Below are positions 24,270-35,900 of a DNA stretch of 64,000 nucleotides, in pieces (position 1 is the first letter of the stretch; every line of letters starts with the position of its first letter). The DNA lies in NCBI GenBank assembly GCA_964036665.1, contig OZ038528.1, positions 13,398,501 through 13,462,500 of the forward strand, read 5' to 3'. The DNA is from Gordius sp. MW1. Lineage: Eukaryota > Nematomorpha > Gordioida > Gordea > Gordiidae. Both the position numbers and the translations under genes were made by a program. Below the pieces are notes generated by a model, which saw only the letters and a program-made list of their open reading frames with translations, was not told the DNA's origin and did no database searches.

Positions 24270-24740
24270 AAAAATTAAAAAAAAATGCTTGAAGGGCCAA
24301 AGGGCCAAAAAATTTTCTCTTGGGGGGGGGGGGGCTTGGGCCAGACTATGACCTCAAAAAATACCATTTTGTAGGTCTCTAGCGATAGCTTTAAAAAATG
24401 TATCCAAAACTTAATGATTAATTTTTGATTATAGGTAAATTTGACTTTAAAAAATTTCCTTGGCGATGGGGCAAGCAGAACAAAGGTGCAGAATTTTGCA
24501 CAACGCCACACTTTATCTTAAAAATATTAATTATTTGTTATTTTTCGTTAAATAAACTCTATGCGTTCCGCCTTTTGTTCTTCGGACATTATTAAGTTCA
24601 GAATTAAAAGTTTTATTCAGAAACAAATAATTATAATTATGATACTGTTTCTCAATTACAAAAAATTAAAAAAAATGCTTAAAGCGCCAGGGGGCCAAAG
24701 ATTTTGCCCTTGTGGGGGGGGGGGCATGGGGCCAGTTCTC
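24270..24740. repeat. duplicated G-run segment
   Basis: AATTACAAAAAATTAAAAAA followed by ATGCTTGAAGGGCC, a G-run and GGGCCAG at 24264-24345 is repeated at 24655-24735 with small differences. Both lie within the Helitron and indicate an internal direct duplication about 390 bp apart. Confidence 0.6.
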
Positions 24741-25206
24741 TCTTGGGTGAGCCTGGGCCATGGACCCTCTTTAACTATTTGTTTAAAAATCTTTGCATAA
24801 TAAACACTTACCAATTATATTTGATATATTCTTAATCTATTGAAACTTATCTATAAGATTATATATATTCTGCTAATACACCCGGGTAAATGGCAAAACA
24901 ACGTTTGCCGGGTTCAGCTAGTATTTTATATATTGTATTTATATATCACAAATTCCCGTAGATATTATATATGGAGTAAAGTATATAACAAATTCTCGTA
25001 GATATTATATATGGAGTATATAAATTCTCGTAGGAAAAATTAATAATTAACATAATATTTGTCGTGTCTCTTGAGCCAGTTGTTACACTCACTCATGTAA
25101 TTAAAATCATTTAAATTATAAAAGGCTCATCATGGAGGGAAAGGCCAGTTTCCAAAATTATGCATATCAAAAAATAAATTATGACAAGTATTTGTTTTAG
25201 GATGTT

Positions 25207-27148
25207 ATTTAAATGCACAGTAATAAATTGAATAATGCTCAGTAAAATGTGCTCAGTAAAGTGCCCAGTTAAAAACTCAAAATTGCTCAGTAAACTTGAA
25301 ATGCTAAGCTTTAAATTAATAATGCTCAGTATTTTTGCTAAAATGCTCAGTAATATAAATTCATAATTTGTGATATTAATGTATTTTGCGCTTGTGTTTT
25401 ATGAATAATATTTTAATTGGTATACAATTTTTTTTAATAAATTAAGAACTTCGCCACCCCCCCTTTTTTGTCCCGTTGGTTTCCCCCCCCCCCCCCCCCC
25501 TTATTTTTTACTCTCTTTCTCACCAGGGGGGAGGGGTGATTTGCCCTCCCCCTTTTTATCATATTTCCCGCCAGGGGGAGGGGGTGATTTGCCGTCCCCC
25601 ACCTTTTTTTTATCCTATTTCCCACCAAGGGGGAGGGGATGATTTGAACCCCCCCCCCTTTTTTTTAGCCTCTTTCTCACCTGGGGGAGGGGAATGATTT
25701 GACCCCCCCCCCCTTTTTTCACCCCCCCTCCTTTATTTTTTGCCCTATTTCTCACCAGGGGGGAGGGGGAGGTGATTTCCCCCCCCCCCTCCCCACCTTG
25801 TTTATTTTCTTTCTCACCCGGGTGGGAGGGTGATATGGCTCCCCCCTTTCACCCGTGGGGGGGGAGTCTTTCCGTGTGAGAAAGAGGGCAAATAATAAGG
25901 GGGGGGGGCGGATGAGAAAAAGGGTAAAAAATAAGGGAAGAGGTAAAAAAAGAGGGAGGGAGATTGATTTGCCCCCCCCCCCCGGGTAAAAAAGAGGGCA
26001 GAAAAAGGGGGGACAAATCACCCCCCCCCCCTCCCCCCAGATGAGAAAGAGGGTAAAAATAAGGGGAGGGGTGAAAAAGGGGGGGGAGGAGGAAAATCAC
26101 CCCCCCCCCCCCCAAAGAAGGTAAAAAAATAAGGGGGGAGGCAAATCATCCCCCCCCCGCCCCGGCTGATAAAGAGGGTATAAAAATAGGGGGCAATACT
26201 CAATGAATGAATGAAAAATTCTTAAACCAGTAGAATTCAGTAAACAAAAATATAAAATGTAACCCACTTAAATTATTGACATACTATATATTAAAAATAG
26301 ATGTTTATAAATATTATGTTGTTAACCAATATTCAAACCCCCCCCCCCCCCCTGTGAGAAAGAGGGTAAAAAAATAAGGGGGGGCCTCCCCCCAGGTGAG
26401 AAAGAGGTTAAAAAATAAGGGGGAGCGGCAAATCACCCCCCTCCCCCCTCGTAAGAAAGAGGGTAAAAAATAAGGGGGGGGGGGCAAATCACCCCCTCCC
26501 ACCAGGTGAAAAAGAGGGTAAAAAATAAGGGCGGGGGGGGGGAGCAAATCACTCCCCCTCCCCACTTCGGGTTAGAAAGAGGGTAAAAAAATAAGGGGGG
26601 GAAAGGGCTAATCACCCCCTCCCCTTAGGTGAGAAAGAGGTTTAAAAATAGGGGGGGGGCAAATCACCCTCCCCCCCCCCTCCCTCGTGGTAAAAAATAG
26701 GGGGGGGGGGGGAACCAACGAGACAAAAAAGGGAGGGGGACGAAGTTCTTAATTTATTTATGATATATCTAGCTCACCAATTTTTTTAAAGAATTCATTT
26801 AGCTCTAAAGATAATTTTGACTACTGTCACTAAAACAGACAAAAATGAATTCTGTCCTTCTTAGTCGAACTTTTAAGGTCAATCCATATCTTTTTACAAC
26901 ATAGATAACACATAGGACATCTATGAATTGACATTGCTGCTTCAAATCTTGCTTAAATACCGAGAAAAAATTCACTGAGCAACATATTATAGAAATAATA
27001 ACTGAACAAATGAATTAATTACTGAGCAAATAATTAAATTACTGAACATTAAATTATTTAATTAGCATTTGAATATTTTAATATTAATAATTCCACTGAG
27101 CAATTGATTATTCTACTGAGCAAAGAGTGAATTAAATACTGAGCACAA
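25207..27148. mobile_element. fold-back element A with G/C minisatellite arms
   Basis: Long imperfect inverted repeat centred near 26,260. Outer zones carry several copies of GCTCAGTAA on the left (25215-25352) and its complement TTACTGAGC on the right (26974-27145). Nearer the centre AATTAAGAACTTCG (25442) pairs with CGAAGTTCTTAATT (26741). The arms proper are arrays of C-run, TTTTTTACCCTCTTTCTCACC and G-run units. Exact termini and target duplication are not clear. No real ORF: the proline-rich open frames come from the homopolymers. Confidence 0.65.
25447..26745. repeat. G/C-run minisatellite, two inverted arms around an AT spacer
   Basis: From 25447 to 26195 and from 26335 to 26745 the sequence alternates runs of C or G (up to 20) with a conserved segment, TTTTTTACCCTCTTTCTCAC, or its complement. 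In this copy the units follow the motif GGTGATTTGCC rather than GGTGTTTTGCC. The order of units is not perfectly mirrored between arms. The spacer at about 26196-26334 is AT-rich. Confidence 0.85.
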
Positions 27149-29367
27149 TAATTTTTTCTCTTTGTTTTATTGCCAAAATATCTGGAACGAGTTTGTAATA
27201 ATAGATTTTAAAAAGAAGTTTAGGGTAAAAAATTTTTTCACGTGTCTACGTTGGTTTTTCAACTTATATGCATTATATTTAATTTTCATCTAAGTGTTTT
27301 CGCAAATATTACTTAAGGAGGCGAAAGTGTGGGCAATTTTATGCCAATTATTTCAAATATTAGACTTATAGGGGAAAGAACAACGATTTTGTGTTTATCA
27401 CATGAAACTCGATCATTAGTGTTAACCGTATCCCGATTGATTTGACGGAACCATTCTTTGTTTAGTGTTATTTGGAACTTCATTGATTTCAAAGCACAAT
27501 TCCTGTAAATAAGGTAATGCAGCAAAAGATCTAGTCCTGATGACAAAATAATCAGAAAAAATTCTTTTTAATTGTAAAATCGTTCTGAAATTCAATGAGG
27601 ACGTTCTATCAGGATTTGCTTTGGGGTTAAGACAGTAGTTCGTGTGTAATAATTAATAAACCTGGTAAATTATGCGAATTAGTACTGTTTTTAATTTCAA
27701 AAATTAAAAGAAACTACTTCTTTACTTTTAGAAGATTTTTACCCTCGTAAACAATGTTTTTCAGAGATTTATCATTTCCGAAAATAAATCCATAAAAAAT
27801 ACTTCGGTACTTGTCTCAAAGGACTACAACATACAATTAATTGGATTATCGTGAGCAATACTTTACCTAGTCAATGATTGCTGCCTTACAAATTAAAATA
27901 TTTGAAAAATTTGCCTTATATTGATTATTTTTTAAAACAAATGCATTGTGTTTTTTTATAATTATAATTAAACACTAATAGCTTATATCTTTTTTATAGG
28001 AAAAAGAGAGTAAAATTAACATACAATAATAATAGCATAACATATAAAATCCTTTTATAATTATAGAAGGTGCTAGAATACCAAAACGTCCTTAATACAC
28101 TGAATTCCTGGTCCCTTTGCTTCATCTTTTCAACCAATTTGTTTTTGCTATTTAAAGGCATATATAGGAGATGAAAATAGCCATTAAAATTAAAATAACT
28201 AGTAATTCAATTTTTTAAAATAGTGCTAGTCACTTTTTTTCTTCAAACTTCCTTAATTCCCTGTTCTCTTTAAGACTTTTGAACCTAATGCGAAAAAAAA
28301 TAACAAATTACTGCTTGATGTATCCATAAAAATTTTAGTAAAAAGTAATTTGGATGGTTTATGGTTGTTTTAATATAAATAACTTGTTTTTGCTAAATAG
28401 GTGAAAGAAAGTAATTTATAAATAAATTTTAAAAGATCAGAGAGCTAAATTATCCAGCCTTGTAAAACAATATATTTACATTACATTATTAATCTTTTAA
28501 TTTGAATGTTTTGATTATGCGGGAATAATAGTTTTTTTGAGAGGGAATAATATTGATTTTATCAAAGCAAATGAGTTCTTAACAAAAATAAAACTTTCAA
28601 ATTATGTTTTATTTCAAAGTTTTAGATTATCTTTGGCCATAAAATACATATTTATATAAGAGTTTTTAAAATAGAAATATTCCAATTAGTTATTTCAGTA
28701 TTCCTATTACGAATTTAGAATGCTGCCTTTATGTTGGTATGTTCCGACGGGGCCGAATATTAATAAGGTTTTTTACTATTGGTGCTTGTTAAGGTAATGA
28801 CTAAAGATTCGGATACAACAGTCAATCGACATTCTTAAGTTTTTAAGATCTTAAATAAATTAATGGATACTAAGTTTTAATTAAAGGCATGCTTTAATTT
28901 GTATTTTAGCAATATATTCTGTAAGTTCAATATGCACTAAATAATTCTTTTTGGCCATAGCATAATATGTATGTAACCATAATCAAATTAAATGTTTATT
29001 CTATTGCAGTTCAGTTTTTTGGTTTGTTATATTTTATTACCCGCTGTTAACAGACTCCCCACTTGAACTATATTTTTTTATCACCTCTTAAATTATTGTT
29101 TAATATATAATTTTATATCTAAATTATCAAAAATTACGTATGTGTCTCAAGAGCACTTTTATCAATTTCAAAGGTTTTATAGCAGGTACTCATATTACTA
29201 TATAGCTTACTATAATGATTAAGTATTATTTTTATGTAATTTCTGAATATATTAAAGTTTGTAGAGATATGCAGAAATCGTTTGGTCCAGATATTTTCGC
29301 CCTTTTACAAATGTGGCAAATTGTCGCTCCACGTGATTTTTGCATTTGTGAAAATTATATTTGAATT
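27149..29367. other. 5' flank of the PWWP/IBD gene, no gene seen
   Basis: About 2.2 kb of AT-rich DNA. A minus-strand open frame at 27313-27546 (77 codons) has no similarity I recognise and is probably chance or an old repeat. The promoter of the gene starting at 29368 must lie here, but no core element can be singled out. Confidence 0.4.
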
Positions 29368-29988
29368 ATGACATCGGAATATAAACCAGGAGATAAAATA
29401 TTCGCAAAAGTTAAAGGCTACCCTCCCTGGCCTGCGAGAGTATTATAATTACGATATTTATTAAAACTTATATTAGATCGATTCATTAAAGGACGATGTT
29501 AAAGTACCTAAAGGAAAGTATCCTATTTTCTTTTTTGGAACACATGAAACGTAATTTAGTTTAATATGCACACTTATTTTGTTCAGATATTTTCTAGCCG
29601 CTAAAGACATATTTCCTTACTACAATTATAAAGAAAAATTTGGTAGACCAAAGAGATTTAAAGGATATAATGAAGGTTTGGCTGAAATAGAAATGGGCAT
29701 AATAGTAAAAAATAATCATTAAATGATAGATTAAATTCATGCAGGAAAAGAATGAAAGTATAAGCACAAACTATACAATTCCTCCTCAGGTTTGTATATT
29801 AAATATAATTTGTTAAATTCAATTATAGGTTAAAAGAATAATCAATGGGAATATAAGAAGTTAGTTAAATTTTTGATATTTTTATGTAAAATGTAGCAAG
29901 ACCAACAAAAAATTTATCAAATGAAACCCTTCGAATGAGCAGATGTGGTAGAAAAATTATTAACCCTAAACGTTTTGAAAAATTAAAT
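29368..29988 (+). CDS. PWWP domain exons 1-6
   Basis: Exon 1 starts at ATG 29368 and carries [17 protein letters not shown], where PPWP is the domain's name motif. Exon 2 gives [11 protein letters not shown], exon 3 gives [25 protein letters not shown], the usual order in HDGF-related proteins. Exons 4-6 encode a basic linker ([20 protein letters not shown]). Introns are 37, 36, 40, 39 and 37 nt, all GT-AG with consistent phase. The aromatic-cage positions (the Tyr of GYPPW, that Trp, and the Phe of FFFGTHE) are retained, so methyl-lysine binding is plausible. Confidence 0.9.
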
Positions 29989-32900
29989 GTTAGTGATGAT
30001 AGCCTAGTAATATTATTTAGCATCACACTAGATTAATTATTATGTTAAGGTCCATTATAGCATAGCCAATAACCCATGCAAAAATATTGGTAAAAATGCT
30101 TTTCACTTATGTGTAAATATAATGTGTTTTATTATTGTTATTTACAAAATTTCTGCATTGCTTAAAAGGCTTTATATAAAACTTCTATAAATAATGTAAT
30201 CCTATATCTAGCTCAAAGTTAATATAATTTTTTGGCCTTTTTAAATTTAACATTTATGAGGTTTTTCTAATCAGAATTATTAATAATCTAAAATTGTTTC
30301 GTTTAGTTTTTATTGTTCACAACACTTCTAATGTAAAATATATTTGTTATAATATGTGTCAACAATTTAATTTAAAATTTTTTTTGTTATTGCAATATAG
30401 ATCAATTAAAAGATTTTACTGTTTATCCATGTCAAGACAAAACATCTCAAAATGCCCATCAGTAATTTTTATTGTATTAAGCCATTCTAAACACAAATAT
30501 AGTGATCAAAGAAGTTTTGGATCTGAGCCATCACAAGTATTTATTGTATTTATAATTATGAAGATTTTAAACTGAATTTTCTATTTTATTTAAGTTAGAA
30601 TATATATCAATATTTTATGAGTCAACTGTATGATGTTAAATTTTTATTTAAGCATCAATTAAAATTTTTCAATTGTTCATTTTTTACTTATTACTATACA
30701 AAATTGTTGGTTGTTGTTATTAATTTTATACAATAAGTAATAAATTAAAATTTTATTCATCCATTTTTTTTAATTAACTCACACATCCCAAATGATTATG
30801 TTAGCTTTCTATGCCCATAATTGAATTTATTTGAATATACACTTGCATCTTTTCGCATGATGACTGAAAATTTATTATAAATACATAATAAGAGTCTTCT
30901 TCTTTGAGAAAATTTTGACTATGTTTTGTGAGATGGTAAATACACTTTAAAAAATTTTAAAACTCTAAAAATTTTCAATTTTTTAATCAAAAATGAGAGA
31001 TTTGGATTAGTTGTATTCCATAAGCGTCTTAAATTATGGGAGCAAAAAATCACAAAAGAATAAAGTGTTAAAGTTATATGCAGTTTTTTACATTATCATT
31101 TTAATGTAAGAAGAGACTAAAAATTCAAAAACTAGGATCACATTATCATGCCGTGTTCCAAATTTTTAATGTAAAATTTCACTTAGAATTTTTATATCTA
31201 ACAAGTATCAAATATTTGTCTTTGTAAAAGGACTACAAATGTAATTTTTAATTTATTGGTTAACCCAGATATTGTGCTTAAGAAATATTTAAATGCTATA
31301 GCATTAAATTTGAAATATCAACACAAACCAACTTACAATTAATATTAATTATACATCTATTTTTTGCCATGTGGCTTAAAATTTTTGTTTATGTAGATCA
31401 TTTTCATCTACTATTTATTCAAATATCTTTATTCAAAATATATTAGAGATGTCTAGCAATTTTTGCAGTGACTTAAACCTTGCAATCTTCAAGTTTAAAT
31501 TACAAAGATTATTACTTTTCCTTGAAAATTCCATTTGCATAATTATTTTAATAAGCTGGGTTATTATTTGCTATTGTTTGAGCTGCTAACTTTTCCTTTG
31601 TCTTTGTTTTTATTTTATATCCATCCCCGGCCAAAGATATTTGTTTTTACTTAAATCGTAGCCAAGGGGGGAGGGGCAGGGGAGGGTGGCCGCCCCTTTC
31701 TAAATCCTAAAATTTGTTGAAACTTATTAAAACTATGGCTAAAATTTCAGAAAATTTTCATTTTGCCCATTCCTAAATCATTATTGCCCCCCTTTAATCC
31801 CAATGCTGGCTACGCCCATGAATAAAGACATTATGTTTAATATTACAACATTGGTGTCAGAACACGGACTTCTAAAGAATTGGGCACAAAAACAAATGTG
31901 ACCTAGATAAAGATATATCGCGGGTTTAAAATTTAGTAAGTTATGATAAAATAGACATTTAAATTTTCTTTTGCCAAGCGATTGTATATCTAGGATTTCT
32001 CTTGAGGTTAGAGCATTCCCTATGATTTGCTAATAATGCAATTAATTCATTCAATGTTTTGGCATACTAATTCTTAAATAAGTTTTGAATCTCCTTGAGT
32101 ATGGAAAAACTTTGCTCAGTGGATGTAGTGTTTGGAAGACAAAAAAGTGAGGGCATATTAGGCCATGCCTTAGGGTGCGTCTTAATACGCGATTTTGAAT
32201 CTAGATTCAAAAAGCGAATGCATGTTAAAATATAGCCACGTCTTAATACGAGTCACTTCATTTTTGTTCTGTTTTTGTGTTTTTGATCATAAAACAAATA
32301 TTTATCCTTTAATTACGCTTATTAATGCAAATTCATATGGTCTAAACTAAAATTGTTCATTCCACGACCTTTATATCGCATATTTAGACAAACAAAATCA
32401 TGGCGCTTTGAAGCTGAATCGTATATTAAGAATATAATTTAAATGCTTTGATGTTGTCAAATTCTTGCGACGACAGGTTTTTTGAGTTTGAGACAAAGCC
32501 ATATACCATGAATCAATTGTTTGTTTGAGCTTGTTTGTGCTATTTAAATCACAGGAGTAAGATTCGGCCAAATTTTTTTCTGAATCTCTGGCAACTGTTT
32601 TTGCGGAAACAAGATTTGAAAGTGAGTAATATTGTTTTTTATCGTAAATTCTACATTAGTTGTTAATGAAGGAATCAAGGATGAGATATATTTTTAAATT
32701 TATAAAATTGAAATATTACATTTTGCCTCTTGTCAAATCGATGTTTTCCCATATATAAATCATATAAATTAGCTTTTACTTCTGCCATCAAAAATTCAGC
32801 GAAACTCTTCGTCATTTCAATGTTATCTGCTAGTGAAATGACCTCTTTAATTTCCGAAAAGAACTACCCTTTTTATTATAAAATTACTAGTTATAAGAAT

Positions 32901-35900
32901 GGGAGGGCCAGGTAGTGGGCAATGATCAACAAATTCTAATTCTTGGCAAGATAACAAGTAAATTTGGGGAAAAACTAAAGGGGAGGAATAAAAAAAATTA
33001 AATTTTTGCTAACCCCCCCCCCCCCCCCCCCTACAAAAGTGAAGAATATGATGTCTGACTTGACAGTTAAGTGTTATTTAGTCTCTAAATCTATATCTTA
33101 CTGTAATAATGTGGAACTTTGGTGGTGATTATGTTATGAATAAATTTTCCCGAATGGATAATATTGTATCATCAACAGTTTATGCTTTTACTCTTTTAGT
33201 TTTTACATCATTAAATTGATATCAATTGTTGTTATATTATTCTGTTTCCCTTAGTTTCAAATACATATTTTCCTTAACTCTATTATTTAAAATCCACGTC
33301 CATCCCTGGCCTCCACTTAAGATATTATTAAACCTTATTTTCAAAAAAAAATTGTTTTGAATATCATTATTCAAGAGTATGGTAAATTGTAACCTTTCAA
33401 AATTAAGGCTCAAATTTTTTAAATCATAAACCTTTTTTGCTCCTTATTTCCTCACTAAAAATGTTGATCTAAGTGTAAATAATTTCTTTAAAGATTGGGG
33501 GTTAAGCTTATAATTACCGAGATAAAGTTTTAACAAAAGCATACAATTTGAATAAATGGCATAAATGTCAACAATTAACCAAAACAAATTATAGCGGGCA
33601 GAAGTTTAGGATCATCACACGTTTTTCACCACATTAATTTTTAATTTACTCGATTTTTCTCCTTGCATATGTGTTGAGTAAGCTTTGCATGTTTGAACAT
33701 TGTCATTTTAGGTCGTGTTAATGTTACATTGCTAAATATGAAGACTGCGTTGTTTTCAGGGTGCATTATTATCCCTTTAAAACCTGTATCTGACCTTTGC
33801 ATGCCTAAAATAGAAGGCTAAGACACATCCAGACAAAAAAATTAATAGCTTTCTTATTTTAAATCTGAATTCTTCTTGTTTTTACCAGTATCATTATCTT
33901 AAAAAAAATTTATAAATGAATATCCTAAAAGATTTGCCAATTATATTAAACATTGAAAATTTGTATTCTCAGGTTAACCAAGTAGGTAGCGATGAAAAAC
34001 CTAATTTCATATTCCGGCCCAAAATGCTTCCAATCAAAAGAGCTCCTATTACGTTGGATCATATTGTAGGAACTTCAAAATCATATCCCAGTGCACAACT
34101 AAAGTTGTTGAGGGATACCGACACAGTGGGTGAAGAAGATTGCGAATTAAAATATCAAAAACCAATTATTATTAAAGCTGATCCGGACAGAAATATGTGC
34201 CAATACAATATCGACAATATCTCCACAATGTCCAAACAGACTGAAAGTATTAATTTATCATCGCACTTGCGGCAGGCCAAAGAACCTGTAGAAAATTTGA
34301 TATCACCCCTTTGGTTAAAAAAGGTAATTTAATAGTTTGCTCAATACATAATGTCGACCGCAGTATGGAATGCATAACAAAGGTTCATTGCAGACCACGC
34401 ATGCTGGTACCGATAAAAAGAATTGCTTTGACAGACTATACAAAAAGAGGTACGTTTGGTTATGTTTATAGTATTCTATCTAATCTAAAGAATTGCATTC
34501 TTTAAGTTTCAAGCAAATTGGCAAAATAATGTAAAATTTAACAGTCTACCTTAAAACTTTATAATGTTAATCAAGTAAATTATTAATAAAATCAGTTTAT
34601 CCAACTTTTAATAAAACTTAATAATGGATTGTTATAAGCTATATATAAATATTGATTGTGGCATATCAGGATTGCCTCAAGGGGGGGGGGGGTTAAAAAA
34701 TTTGATAAATATTACTATTAAAAAAGAATAAGGATTATATACATTAGTGACATAGGTAGGATTGTCCATTGGTGGGGGGTGGGGTTTATTTTGTATCAAA
34801 AAATTTAGATTTAACAATTAAAATTATATACATATCAACAATGAGTTTTTGATTAAAATCATTAATGATATCTTCAGTAATATATTTGTGCATAGAAAAA
34901 ACATTAACAGTTAAATTCCTTCTTTCAAGGACGCGATTTGCGAAGAGCTCCTTTTAAATTCTCTATAAGCGTAGGCCCCCCCCCCTGAATGACGAAAAAA
35001 AAATTCTCAATGCAAAAACCCTTAAAAATTAAAAAAAATTGTGTTTTGCCCCTCCCTACTTCAACTTTTAAACGGTTTGCCCCCCCCCCTAATCCAAAAC
35101 CTAGCTACGTTCATGAAATTCTCTGTATTCATAAGTCTTTTAGGCTTAATTGCCCCACCAGAACTACAAATAAAAACTCGGACCGACTCGGACCCTTAAA
35201 GATTAAATTATTTTCCTAGCTAGGCCCGCTATTTGCAAAGCAAGGGACCAGCCTGGACTCTGACCTAACTTTTTTTTTATTTTACTGCTTTTTAAATGCA
35301 AACTATTTGTTAATATTAAAATAATCATTTGTTTATTGAAAATGTTCTTTATTAATCATGTTAAAAAATCATCAGTCTCAAGGCTTTTTAATCCTTCCAA
35401 TGAGGACCCGCCGTTGAACTTCACGTAGCACTCGTAGCTGCACAAAACCATTTATATTTAGTATAATTGGAAAATCTATGCAAAATTAATTAATTAACAA
35501 AAATTATCCAGTTTTGTTAATTTCCAGCCTTATTCAAAAATAAAAACTTTCTCACAAGTTCCATGAATAAATGACGAGGAAAAATTAATATAAATTAAAT
35601 CAATATTGTATAAATTAAATAATTATAAAATTTGCTTTGCATCTTAAAAAACTTACCATTTATAATTTATTAAAATACAAAAATAAATGTATTTTTAAAA
35701 AATTTTGCTGGCCGTAGCCAAGCGTACTCATACCTCCCTGCCATGGTTGTTTGGTTTTTTTAAAGCCCATCCATGCCCGGCACGTTTATAGGTTTTCCGC
35801 AAGCCTGAAATTTATAATTTTAACTTTGCCGATGTCAACTACATGTGCTTTAATATAGTTAGCTATGTCATGCTCATCTAAAGGTAGAATTTAAAAATCA

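Larger units (their letters stand above)
22444..24921. mobile_element. Helitron (rolling-circle transposon), composite
   Basis: The 5' end reads TCTTATATATAAAAATGAAA preceded by A; the 3' end has a hairpin (GGCAAAACAACGTTTGCC) followed by GGGTTCAGCTAG and a T. These are classic Helitron termini, with insertion between A and T. A second copy of the 5' end occurs at 23965 followed by the same GCCGCCACCAATTTTGGA sequence, so two elements, one perhaps deleted, share the 3' end. Around 23750-24125 the two halves are inverted copies of each other. A Rep/helicase frame is not visible; the element is degenerate or non-autonomous. Confidence 0.85.

Noticed and set aside
25434..26615. Long open frames rich in Pro, Phe, Gly and Tyr on both strands
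   Set aside because: They follow the G/C-run minisatellite, occur in several frames at once, and change with homopolymer length. Repeat artefacts, not genes.
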